Shown: positions 34,819 through 42,559 of the stretch, one piece after another | Position numbering within the stretch: the first letter of the stretch is position 1 | How the letters are laid out: each line of letters starts with the position of its first letter | Source of the DNA: Spongiibacteraceae bacterium UBA5047 | GTDB lineage: Bacteria > Pseudomonadota > Gammaproteobacteria > Pseudomonadales > Spongiibacteraceae | DNA length: 64,000 bases | Direction of reading: 5' to 3' | NCBI GenBank assembly: GCA_002415025.1 | Contig: DIBR01000051.1 | Coordinates: 37,269-101,268 of the forward strand | The notes under the pieces: model-generated | The model's input: the letters and a program-made list of their open reading frames with translations, nothing else | Database searches by the model: none | Told to the model about the DNA's origin: nothing | Translations under genes and position numbers: made by a program

Positions 34819-35607
34819 TCACAGCATGATTTCCACGGTCTCGGCTGACCGTACAATGCCCTCGATCACCCGGCCTGAAGTAGCGTTTCGTACTTTTATC
34901 CGGCTGCCGAGAGATCCGTCGTTGTCGGCAATGCCCGCCATCGATACCGCAACCGGGCCGGCGTGGCTTAGCAGAGTAACGGCCTGACCTCGACGGATCA
35001 TCACCGCCGCTTCAATCATTGGCGGAGTGATAATGGCGCCCTGAGCGATGGAGCGCTTGGTTCGGTAACCGCTGCCTCCGTCCAGGGTGCTGATGTAACC
35101 GTACCCGAGCGAGGCTATATTGCGTTTCACCCGCTGAACGTCGGTACTGCTCAACACGGTATTGGGCGGAAGAGGGCGCGTAGCCACCAGCGCCGTAGCC
35201 ACCGCATTGACCGTAACCGGTAGATACACCTTCCAGCCACTGGCATCGGGGCACTGCACACCCACGGTGGTACGGTGCGCAACGCGGCTGCCGCTGGGGA
35301 GAAAAGCCTTGAGTGGGCCAGTGCACCGCGGTAACCGGCTGCGCGAATCCAGCTTTGCAACCTCAATGGTCGATTCCAGATTCTGCCAGGGGTGTCGCGT
35401 TTCAATAAAACGCTGTGCCGTTAGCCGGATGCTGCTCTGGCTTTGTAGTTCAGCGGCCTCAAGGCGCTGGGCATTCAACAGAGTGGCGCCCAGCAGCGTG
35501 ACGACGATACCGGCGGTTAGCGGAGCCAGGACCTTGCCCATACCGGAGCGTTCGCTTTTGCAAAGTGAACCTCGGGTTGCAGGCTGTGCAGTTAAGGGGC
35601 GAGCCAT
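34819..35607 (-). CDS. flgA: flagellar P-ring assembly chaperone FlgA
   Basis: A periplasmic SAF-domain chaperone for P-ring (FlgI) assembly. The ATG at 35607 is chosen because AAGGAAG sits just ahead, giving 262 residues; the frame is open further upstream but lacks a start signal. A basic N-terminus and hydrophobic segment (VLAPLTAGIVVTLLGATLL) form the signal or anchor. The SAF region shows RPLPPNTVLSSTDVQRVKRN and the C-terminal SGRVIEGIVRSAETVEIML. It is divergent from flgB and has its own sigma-54 promoter. Confidence 0.92.
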   Translation of the reverse strand: MARPLTAQPATRGSLCKSERSGMGKVLAPLTAGIVVTLLGATLLNAQRLEAAELQSQSSIRLTAQRFIETRHPWQNLESTIEVAKLDSRSRLPRCTGPLKAFLPSGSRVAHRTTVGVQCPDASGWKVYLPVTVNAVATALVATRPLPPNTVLSSTDVQRVKRNIASLGYGYISTLDGGSGYRTKRSIAQGAIITPPMIEAAVMIRRGQAVTLLSHAGPVAVSMAGIADNDGSLGSRIKVRNATSGRVIEGIVRSAETVEIML

Positions 35608-35669
35608 AGTCTTCCTTATTAAGCCGTTCGCAGCCGTGGCTGCCAAAAAAATGTCTCTACCCCGATAAA

Positions 35670-35685
35670 AGCAATAAGCGTGCCA
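35670..35685 (-). promoter_or_regulatory. sigma-54 promoter of flgA
   Basis: On the minus strand TGGCACGCTTATTGCT: the -24 box TGGCAC, five bases, and the -12 box TTGCT, matching the RpoN consensus. It lies 62 bases before the flgA ATG. The same arrangement faces the other way in front of flgB, so the 343-base intergenic region has two head-to-head sigma-54 promoters. Confidence 0.85.
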
Positions 35686-35756
35686 CAGGGGCGGCCCAAT
35701 CCATTCGGAGGTTAGTCCGACATACGTCAAAAGAAGCATGCTAAAAGCACAGAAGG

Positions 35757-35783
35757 TTGCCGCTGCCGCGGCAAGATCTTGCC
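35757..35783. promoter_or_regulatory. overlapping palindromes midway between the flgA and flgB promoters
   Basis: TTGCCGC-TGCC-GCGGCAA (35757-35774) overlaps the perfect 14-base palindrome GGCAAGATCTTGCC (35770-35783). The pair is nearly equidistant from the two sigma-54 promoters (about 85 and 76 bases). That position suits an enhancer for a dimeric activator such as the FleQ-like protein. It does not resemble any FleQ site I can recall with certainty. Confidence 0.5.
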
Positions 35784-35858
35784 ACCCGGCGAGTAGCGGT
35801 GGTGCCGGAATTCCGTCGCACCAAATGCAAGCAGTTGAATTTTATGAAAAATAAAAGA

Positions 35859-35874
35859 TGGCACGGCGATTGCT
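35859..35874 (+). promoter_or_regulatory. sigma-54 promoter of the flgB operon
   Basis: TGGCACGGCGATTGCT matches the RpoN consensus in both boxes with the correct spacing. It lies 75 bases ahead of the flgB ATG and should drive flgBCDEFGHIJ and beyond. Apart from this element, the flgA promoter and the palindromes, I see nothing else in the 35608-35949 gap. Confidence 0.9.
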
Positions 35875-35949
35875 CAGGAGATATCGACCGAAAGGGAAAT
35901 AACTTTAGGACTTTTTGAAACCCGATTCAGAAAGAGTGCGGAAAAAACG

Positions 35950-36363
35950 ATGCCCATAGACTTTCAGACAGCATTAGGTGTTCACGAGCAGGCGCTGTAT
36001 ACCCGTGCCCGCCGCACTGAAGTTCTTGGCGCCAATATGGCGAATACCGATACGCCGGGATACAAGGCCCGCGATATTGATTTCAGGCAGGCGCTCGCCC
36101 AGGCGCAGGGCGCCTCGAGCCGCCAGCTCTCTACCACACAAACCAGCAGCGGCCATATCGCCGCAGGTACAGCCACGGTTGCCACGGGCGACGCCGCGCT
36201 GAAATACCGCAATCCTCATCAGCCCAGTGAGGACGGCAACACAGTTGAACTGCACGTGGAGCAGGCCAACTTTGCTGACAATGCCGTTCGCTACCAGGCC
36301 ACGCTGACCTTTCTGGGCGGCAAATTTAGCGGCATTAAAACCGCGCTGACCGGAGGTCGATAG
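35950..36363 (+). CDS. flgB: flagellar proximal rod protein FlgB
   Basis: A 137-residue rod subunit. The N-terminal rod/hook motif is seen as LGVHEQALYTRARRTEVLGA, MANTDTPGYKARDIDF, and the C-terminal helix as NAVRYQATLTFLGGKFSGI. It is exported through the type III apparatus and forms the proximal rod with FlgC and FlgF. It is first in the plus-strand flagellar operon, behind the sigma-54 promoter; flgC begins 2 bases after its stop. Confidence 0.96.
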   Translation: MPIDFQTALGVHEQALYTRARRTEVLGANMANTDTPGYKARDIDFRQALAQAQGASSRQLSTTQTSSGHIAAGTATVATGDAALKYRNPHQPSEDGNTVELHVEQANFADNAVRYQATLTFLGGKFSGIKTALTGGR

Positions 36364-36365
36364 TT

Positions 36366-36764
36366 ATGTTTAAAGTGTTGGATATTGCCGGGTCGGCGAT
36401 GAATGCGCAGATGGTAAGGCTCAATACTACTGCCAGCAACATGGCGAACGCCAATACCGTTGCCTCATCTGAAGCGGGTGCTTACCGGGCAAAACAGCCT
36501 GTATTTGCCACCCTGTTGCGAGATGCCAGTGATGTCGGCGGGGTCGAGGTCAGCGGTATCGCCGAAAGCGATGCCGCTATCGAGAAACGCTACGAACCGG
36601 GCAATCCCATGGCTGACAAGGAAGGCTATGTGTATCTCTCTAACGTTAACGGCGTTGAAGAGATGGCCAATATGATTTCAGCATCGCGCTCATTCCAGAA
36701 CAACGCTGAAATTTTCAGCACATCCAAAACGCTTATGTTGCGCACGCTGCAACTCGGCCGCTAG
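36366..36764 (+). CDS. flgC: flagellar proximal rod protein FlgC
   Basis: A 132-residue proximal rod protein. The N-terminal LDIAGSAMNAQMVRLNTTAS and NMANANTVASSEAGAYRAKQ and the C-terminal VEEMANMISASRSFQNNAEI match the family. It is slightly short against the usual 134-147. Position between flgB and flgD is standard. Confidence 0.96.
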   Translation: MFKVLDIAGSAMNAQMVRLNTTASNMANANTVASSEAGAYRAKQPVFATLLRDASDVGGVEVSGIAESDAAIEKRYEPGNPMADKEGYVYLSNVNGVEEMANMISASRSFQNNAEIFSTSKTLMLRTLQLGR

Positions 36765-36778
36765 GGGAAGACCGGACT

Positions 36779-37444
36779 ATGGAACTGCGAACCATCAGTG
36801 ATGTACAGGCCTTGAATGCAGCAAATTCAAAAGTCGGCAGCCAGGATTTAAACCAGAATGATTTTATGGAATTGATGCTGGCGCAAATGAAAAACCAGGA
36901 TCCCTTCGAGCCACTGGACAATGCCGAGTTTCTTGGCCAAATGGCGCAATTCAGCACCGTTAGTGGCATAGGGGAAATCAACCAATCCATGTCCAGCCTG
37001 GCTGACTCTCTTACATCGTCACAAATGCTGAATGCGGCCACGCTGGTTGATCGTTCGGCTCTTGTCGCCAGCAACAGCCTCGCCTTTGATGGCCAGTCAC
37101 CCATGGCAGGGCGCCTCGAGCTTCCCGTTAGTAGCTCGAGCGTACAGATCGAGGTCATTCGCCCTAACGGTGAAACGGCACGACGCATTGCCCTCGGTCC
37201 GCAAGCGGCTGGTTCGGTGCCTTATCAATGGGACGGCCGAGCATCGAACGGTGTGCTTTTGCCGCCCGGTGAATACCAGGTGCGCGCCAGTTATTTTGAC
37301 GGGGAAGGGCAGTCTGCATTGAACAATTTCGTTCAGGCAAAAATTACCAGCGTGAGCCTGCCGTCTGGCGGCGGCAACGCTAACGTTGAACTGGAAGGTC
37401 TGGGCAGTTTCAAGCTCTCGGACGTGAAATCCATAAGCCAGTAG
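36779..37444 (+). CDS. flgD: flagellar hook cap protein FlgD
   Basis: A 221-residue scaffolding protein needed for FlgE polymerisation and absent from the mature hook. The conserved N-terminal region is LNQNDFMELMLAQMKNQDPF and NAEFLGQMAQFSTVSGI. A FlgD Ig-like domain follows with the typical PYQWDGRASNGVLLPPGEYQ. It sits between flgC and flgE as usual. Confidence 0.96.
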   Translation: MELRTISDVQALNAANSKVGSQDLNQNDFMELMLAQMKNQDPFEPLDNAEFLGQMAQFSTVSGIGEINQSMSSLADSLTSSQMLNAATLVDRSALVASNSLAFDGQSPMAGRLELPVSSSSVQIEVIRPNGETARRIALGPQAAGSVPYQWDGRASNGVLLPPGEYQVRASYFDGEGQSALNNFVQAKITSVSLPSGGGNANVELEGLGSFKLSDVKSISQ

Positions 37445-37480
37445 TAACCACGTTTTACCGACTAATCAAGGAGTCGTGCT

Positions 37481-38701
37481 ATGAGTTTTGATATCGCCCT
37501 GACAGGATTAAATGCGGCATCCAAACATCTGGATGTTACCGCCAACAATATCGCGAACGTGGGTACCACGGGGTTCAAACGATCGCGCTCTGAATTCTCC
37601 GACGTGTTTGCCAGTTCGCTGACAGACGCCTCGGCCAATTCGGTGGGTTCCGGCGTCAAGCTGTCCAAAGTCAACCAGCAGTTTTCGCAAGGTAATGTTT
37701 CACTCACCAATAACAGCCTTGATCTTGCCATTAATGGCGATGGCTTTTTTACCCTGGCAAGCGCAGACAAGGGGCTGGTTTATTCCCGTGCCGGCGCATT
37801 CAGCCTCGACAAAAACGGCTTTGTGGTTAACTCCGACCTGAATCGTCTGCAGATATTCCCGTCCACCGGTGTCGGCGGGTTTTCCACGGGAACCCTGCAA
37901 GACCTTCAGCTCGAGAATTCAGCTTTCCCGCCTAAAGCGACCGATACCGCAGGAATTGGTTTGAATATGCCCTCAGGTGCGCCGCAGCCTGGCGTTGCCC
38001 CGTTCAGCCCCACGGACCTCAACAGCTTTAACCACTCAACCTCGCTGAGTATTTACGATTCACAAGGTGCTGCGCATACCGCGACCATGTACTTTGTTAA
38101 AGATGCCGCCCCCAATACCTGGGCTCAACACTTGTTTGTTGACGGCGACGCTGTTGGCGGTGCCAATACGCTGGTCTTCGACGGCTCAGGCCTGTTGCAA
38201 ACACCGGCCAATGGTGTAATCACCTATCCTCCCTACACCCCGGCGAACGGCGCGTCCGACCTGAACCTGAGTTTTGATTTCAACGACTCTACCCAGTTTG
38301 GCAACGAATTTGTGGTTAACGATCTGTCTCAGGACGGTTTTGAGTCAGGCATTCTGACCGGGCTTGATATTGACCCCACCGGCGTTGTTTCTGCGCGCTA
38401 TAGCAATCAGGCCAGCGAACAGTTGGGCCGCATTGCGCTGACGCTGTTTAACAATCCCCAGGGTTTGCAGCAGCAAGGCGCCAACACCTGGGCGGAAACC
38501 TTTACCGCCGGTGGTCCACGTCTGGGTGAGCCCGGTACCTCAAGTTTTGGCTTGATACAGTCCAGCGCGCTTGAAAGCTCCAATGTCGACCTGTCAGCGG
38601 AGCTGGTGCAGATGGTAACGGCGCAGCGCAACTTTCAGGCTAACGCGAAAATGATCTCAGCGGCTGATCAGATCTCGCAAGCCATTTTGAATATTCGCTA
38701 G
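37481..38701 (+). CDS. flgE: flagellar hook protein FlgE
   Basis: A 406-residue hook subunit. The N-terminal motif is SFDIALTGLNAASKHLDVTA, then NIANVGTTGFKRSRSEF. The FlgE D2 region contains SLSIYDSQGAAHTATMYF. The C-terminal coiled coil carries SSALESSNVDLSAELVQMV and TAQRNFQANAKMISAADQIS. AAGGAG precedes the ATG. Confidence 0.97.
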   Translation: MSFDIALTGLNAASKHLDVTANNIANVGTTGFKRSRSEFSDVFASSLTDASANSVGSGVKLSKVNQQFSQGNVSLTNNSLDLAINGDGFFTLASADKGLVYSRAGAFSLDKNGFVVNSDLNRLQIFPSTGVGGFSTGTLQDLQLENSAFPPKATDTAGIGLNMPSGAPQPGVAPFSPTDLNSFNHSTSLSIYDSQGAAHTATMYFVKDAAPNTWAQHLFVDGDAVGGANTLVFDGSGLLQTPANGVITYPPYTPANGASDLNLSFDFNDSTQFGNEFVVNDLSQDGFESGILTGLDIDPTGVVSARYSNQASEQLGRIALTLFNNPQGLQQQGANTWAETFTAGGPRLGEPGTSSFGLIQSSALESSNVDLSAELVQMVTAQRNFQANAKMISAADQISQAILNIR

Positions 38702-38718
38702 GCGACTGAGAGTTAGCC

Positions 38719-39459
38719 ATGGATAAGATGCTGTATTTGGGAATGACCGGCGCCAAGCACGTGCAACTGGCGCAGGCGACCAACGCGAACAATCTCGCCA
38801 ACGCCAGCACCAGCGGTTTCCGCGCAGATTTTCACAGCGTCTTTTCCCAACAGGTAGAAGGACCCGGATTAGCAACCCGCACCAACGCCGTAATGGGTGA
38901 CGACAGCGTCGATATCAGTGCGGGCGCCATCCAGACCACTGACAATCCTATGGACGTCGCAATTAACGGTGACGGCTGGTTTGCCGTCAGCACCATTGAT
39001 GGAGGCGAAGCCTATACCCGTCGGGGTGACCTGAGGCTGTCTGCCGACGGCTTGCTTATCAACGGCGCAGGGCAGCACATACTGGGTGATGGCGGTTTGC
39101 TGGCCTTGCCTGAACATCAGAGCCTTAGCATCGGTAACGACGGAACGGTTTCGATTGTTCCGCTCGGGCAAGGGCCTGACACCCAGGTTGTTATCGATCG
39201 TATTCGCATGGTCAAACTCGACGAGAATCAAATCAGTAAGGGGCTCGATGGGTTGATTCGCCAGCGTGACGGCAACACCGGTATTGCATCTTCGGAGATC
39301 TCGCTGATCTCCGGTGCCCTGGAGTCTTCCAACGTCAATGCGGTTGACGCGATGGTCAATATGATCAGCCTGTCTCGCGCCTTTGAAATGGAAGTCAAAA
39401 TGATGAGTACGGCGGGCGAACTTGCCGATGCCGGCAGCCGCATGATGCGACTTGAATAA
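38719..39459 (+). CDS. flgF: flagellar basal-body rod protein FlgF
   Basis: A 246-residue rod protein. N-terminal YLGMTGAKHVQLAQATNANN and NLANASTSGFRADFHSVFSQ; the central region has DVAINGDGWFAVSTIDGGEA; the C-terminal helix is SSNVNAVDAMVNMISLSRAF. It is distinguished from FlgG by the degenerate N-terminal motif and its position before flgG. Confidence 0.95.
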   Translation: MDKMLYLGMTGAKHVQLAQATNANNLANASTSGFRADFHSVFSQQVEGPGLATRTNAVMGDDSVDISAGAIQTTDNPMDVAINGDGWFAVSTIDGGEAYTRRGDLRLSADGLLINGAGQHILGDGGLLALPEHQSLSIGNDGTVSIVPLGQGPDTQVVIDRIRMVKLDENQISKGLDGLIRQRDGNTGIASSEISLISGALESSNVNAVDAMVNMISLSRAFEMEVKMMSTAGELADAGSRMMRLE

Positions 39460-39486
39460 CGCGTAAAATCGCTTAGGAGAAAGACT

Positions 39487-40272
39487 ATGAATCCTTCATT
39501 GTGGGTTGCCAAAACAGGACTGGATGCGCAGCAAACGCGGATGCAGGTTGTTAGCCACAATCTCGCTAACGCCAATACTTCAGGATTTAAAAAGGGCCGG
39601 GCTGCCTTTGAGGATTTGCTCTACCAGAATGTACGTCAGGTAGGCGGGCAAACGTCGCAGCAGACCCGTTCCGCCAGTGGCCTGCATTTGGGTACGGGCG
39701 TGCGGGTTGTTTCCACAGAAAAGATATTCTCCCAGGGCGCGCTTTCCCAGACAGAAAATTCGCTGGATATGGCCATCAGTGGTCGTGGCTTCTTTCAGCT
39801 CACAATGCCCGATGGCACTGCAGCATACACACGCAATGGGGCATTCCAGCTCGACGACCAGGGGCAAATCGTAACCGCCAGCGGACACGTTCTGCAGCCG
39901 GGCATCTCTGTGCCAAGTGGCGCGCAAAGCATATCAATTGGTACCGACGGTGTTGTGAGTGCACAGGTTCCGGGGCAGTCGGCGCCGGTGCAAATTGGCA
40001 CTATTCAATTGGCCGACTTTGTTAATCCTGCAGGCCTTCAGCCTCGGGGTGAAAATATGTATATCGAATCTGCATCCAGCGGCTCGCCGCAAACCGGCAC
40101 GCCCGGCCTGACCGGTCTTGGCAATCTGATGCAGGGTTCGCTTGAAGCCTCCAACGTCAATGTTGTGGAAGAGCTGGTGAATATGATTGAAACCCAGCGT
40201 GCCTACGAAATGAATTCAAAGGCTATTTCATCCAGCGACCAGATGATGCAGTACCTGAACAACAATATGTAA
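39487..40272 (+). CDS. flgG: flagellar distal rod protein FlgG
   Basis: A 261-residue distal rod subunit. N-terminal SLWVAKTGLDAQQTRMQVVS and HNLANANTSGFKKGRAAFED; C-terminal EASNVNVVEELVNMIETQRA and YEMNSKAISSSDQMMQYLNN. Length and motifs match the highly conserved family. TTAGGAGAAAG precedes the ATG. flgH follows after 13 bases. Confidence 0.97.
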   Translation: MNPSLWVAKTGLDAQQTRMQVVSHNLANANTSGFKKGRAAFEDLLYQNVRQVGGQTSQQTRSASGLHLGTGVRVVSTEKIFSQGALSQTENSLDMAISGRGFFQLTMPDGTAAYTRNGAFQLDDQGQIVTASGHVLQPGISVPSGAQSISIGTDGVVSAQVPGQSAPVQIGTIQLADFVNPAGLQPRGENMYIESASSGSPQTGTPGLTGLGNLMQGSLEASNVNVVEELVNMIETQRAYEMNSKAISSSDQMMQYLNNNM

Positions 40273-40285
40273 GGGTGAAGCACCG

Positions 40286-40999
40286 ATGAAGCTATTGAAC
40301 GCGCGAAATTTATCAGCACTCAGGCTGGCGAAAATAGCGTTTACTGCGTTGGCCCTCACGCAGATCGTCGCCTGCAGTTCTACGCCTGGCAAGGAGCCGC
40401 TGGCCGACAACGCCGAAATAATGCGCAACGCAGAAGTTGCTCCCGAGTTTGGCGGTGGCTCTATTTATAGCCGCTCACGCAATATGAGCCTGTTTCTTGA
40501 TCGGCGCGCGCGCCAGGTCGGGGATACCATTACCGTGAGTCTCCTGGAACAAACCGACGCAACAAAGCAATCCAGTACCTCTACCGCAAAAGATCAAAGC
40601 AGCAGTGTGCCGGGCGTTACCTTGTTTGGTCGCGGTGTCACTAAAGACGGCATACCGATACTGGAAACCTCGATTGATTCAGAACAGGAATTTTCAGGTA
40701 GCGGTAGCAGCAGCCAGAGTAACCGCCTGACCGGGAATATTACGGTAACCGTGTCGGATGTTCTGGCAAACGGAAACCTGCTGGTGCGGGGCGAGAAGTG
40801 GGTGACCATCAATCAGGGCGAAGAATTTATCCGGGTAACGGGTGTAATCCGGCCCGAAGATATTGGTGCTGACAATTCAATCCCGTCGTTCAAGCTTGCT
40901 GACGCGCGAATTACTTACAGCGGCAAGGGCGCGCTTGCCGATGCGAATCGAATGGGCTGGCTCGGACGTCTCTTTCAATCCGTACTTTCACCTTTCTAG
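40286..40999 (+). CDS. flgH: flagellar L-ring lipoprotein FlgH
   Basis: The outer-membrane L-ring protein, 237 residues. A lipobox ALTQIVAC puts the acylated cysteine at residue 30. The mature part shows SLFLDRRARQVGDTITVSLL, LTGNITVTVSDVLANGNLLV and GVIRPEDIGADNSIPSFKLA, the family signatures. It is followed by its P-ring partner flgI. Confidence 0.96.
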   Translation: MKLLNARNLSALRLAKIAFTALALTQIVACSSTPGKEPLADNAEIMRNAEVAPEFGGGSIYSRSRNMSLFLDRRARQVGDTITVSLLEQTDATKQSSTSTAKDQSSSVPGVTLFGRGVTKDGIPILETSIDSEQEFSGSGSSSQSNRLTGNITVTVSDVLANGNLLVRGEKWVTINQGEEFIRVTGVIRPEDIGADNSIPSFKLADARITYSGKGALADANRMGWLGRLFQSVLSPF

Positions 41000-41020
41000 A
41001 CACCTTGTTGAGGAATGGCT

Positions 41021-42121
41021 ATGCGCACAATCGTCACCACAATACTGATATTGCTGCTGGGTAACGGCGTCGTTAGCGCCGAGCGAGTAAAAGATCTGGT
41101 GAACGTCGCTGGCGTGCGGACCAATCAACTGGTGGGCTATGGCCTGGTTGTCGGTTTGAACGGAACCGGCGATCAGACCAGTCAGGCGCCGTTTACCGTT
41201 CAAAGCATTAAAAACATGCTGTCGACGTTTGGGGTGAGGGTACCGGATAACGTCAATCCCCAGCTGAAAAATGTGGCTGCGGTAACCGTACATGCGGCCT
41301 TGCCACCCTTTGCGAAACCGGGGCAATCGATTGACGTTACTGTTTCATCCATCGGCAATGCTGCCAGTCTGCGCGGTGGCAGCCTGCTAATGGCTCCATT
41401 GATGGGGGCCGACGGTCAGGTTTATGCCATGGCCCAGGGTAGCCTGCTAGTAGGCGGTTTGGGTGTTGCCGGCTCCGACGGATCGAGAGTGTCAGTTAAC
41501 ATTCCCAGTGCCGGCAGGATACCTAACGGTGCGACTGTGGAGCGCGAAGCGCCCAGCGCCATGACAAGCGATGGCAGTATATGGCTGAACCTGAAAACAC
41601 CTGACTTTACGACCGCGCATCGTCTGGCCAAGCATATTAATTCAATCTACGGGCCGCAGATGGCCGAGGCAATTGATGCTACGTCGGTTCGGGTGCTCGG
41701 TCCGAAGGAGCGCAACCAGTACGTCAGCTTTATTTCGATGCTGGAGAATATGGAGGTGACGCCCGGCGAAGCTCCCGCCCGAGTGGTGGTCAATTCCCGC
41801 TCCGGCACAGTTGTTATTGGCGGTAACGTGCGTGTTATGCCCGCCGCCGTAAGCCATGGTTCACTGACTGTTTCCATTACCGAGCGTGCCGAGGTCAGCC
41901 AGCCGGGAGCCTTTTCTGAAGGGCAAACCGTTGTCGTCGGGGAGTCGTCTATTGATGTGAAACAGGACGAGTCGCGTATGTTCCTGCTCGAAACCGGCGT
42001 AACCCTTGAGGATATTGTCAAAGCCATTAACAACGTAGGTGCTGCCCCCGGCGATCTGGTGGCCATTCTGGAGGCTCTGGATCAAGCCGGGGCGCTGCGC
42101 GCCGAACTGGTTGTTATCTGA
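41021..42121 (+). CDS. flgI: flagellar P-ring protein FlgI
   Basis: The periplasmic P-ring protein. The ATG at 41021 is chosen because GAGGA precedes it by seven bases, while the ATG at 41015 overlaps that site. The product is 366 residues with a signal peptide MRTIVTTILILLLGNGVVSA. Family motifs include VAGVRTNQLVGYGLVVGLNG, DQTSQAPFTVQSIKNMLSTF and KNVAAVTVHAALPPFAKPGQ. FlgA, its chaperone, is encoded divergently about 6 kb away. Confidence 0.96.
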   Translation: MRTIVTTILILLLGNGVVSAERVKDLVNVAGVRTNQLVGYGLVVGLNGTGDQTSQAPFTVQSIKNMLSTFGVRVPDNVNPQLKNVAAVTVHAALPPFAKPGQSIDVTVSSIGNAASLRGGSLLMAPLMGADGQVYAMAQGSLLVGGLGVAGSDGSRVSVNIPSAGRIPNGATVEREAPSAMTSDGSIWLNLKTPDFTTAHRLAKHINSIYGPQMAEAIDATSVRVLGPKERNQYVSFISMLENMEVTPGEAPARVVVNSRSGTVVIGGNVRVMPAAVSHGSLTVSITERAEVSQPGAFSEGQTVVVGESSIDVKQDESRMFLLETGVTLEDIVKAINNVGAAPGDLVAILEALDQAGALRAELVVI

Positions 42122-42134
42122 GGAAATTGCCGAC

Positions 42135-42485
42135 ATGAAGGTGGAATCGTCCCAGTATCACGACTTCAGCGTATTCGATGCCATGCGGCGAGACGCGCGT
42201 GCGGGTGGTGAAGCACAAAGCGACAATATCAAGGAAGTCGCCAAACAGTTTGAAGCCATTTTTGTCCAGATGATGATGAAAAGCATGCGCGATACAGTCG
42301 AAGAGGGCGGACTGCTCAACGACGATTCCATGCGCTTTTACCAGGACATGATGGATCAGCAGCTATCCATTGATCTGAGCCGTCAGGACGGGATTGGTCT
42401 GGCGAAAACCATTGAGCGGCAGTTGTCGCCGGCGATGAGTGCCAGTGCCAGCTCGGTAAAACTGGGGCTAACAAATCAGGACTAA
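42135..42485 (+). CDS. flgJ: single-domain FlgJ (rod-binding domain only)
   Basis: From the ATG at 42135 (MKVESSQYHDFSVFDAMRRD) the product is only 116 residues. It has the rod-binding domain typical of the FlgJ N-terminus (VAKQFEAIFVQMMMKSMRDT, MRFYQDMMDQQLSIDLS). The C-terminal peptidoglycan hydrolase domain of enteric and Pseudomonas FlgJ is absent, and the 74-base gap before flgK leaves no room for it. The rod would have to penetrate the murein with a separate hydrolase. The stop codon TAA is part of the flgK sigma-28 promoter. Confidence 0.9.
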   Translation: MKVESSQYHDFSVFDAMRRDARAGGEAQSDNIKEVAKQFEAIFVQMMMKSMRDTVEEGGLLNDDSMRFYQDMMDQQLSIDLSRQDGIGLAKTIERQLSPAMSASASSVKLGLTNQD

Positions 42486-42509
42486 AGTTTTAAGTGATAC
42501 CGCCGATAA
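42483..42509 (+). promoter_or_regulatory. sigma-28 (FliA) promoter of flgK
   Basis: TAAA, 15 bases beginning GTTT, then GCCGATAA: a perfect FliA consensus. The -35 TAAA shares its first three bases with the flgJ stop codon. It lies 50 bases ahead of the flgK ATG and would give late expression of flgKL apart from the flgB operon. Confidence 0.92.
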
Positions 42510-42559
42510 ACCGGTAGAGGTTTGTACTATGCGCACTGTACAGTTAAAGGAATTTGATC

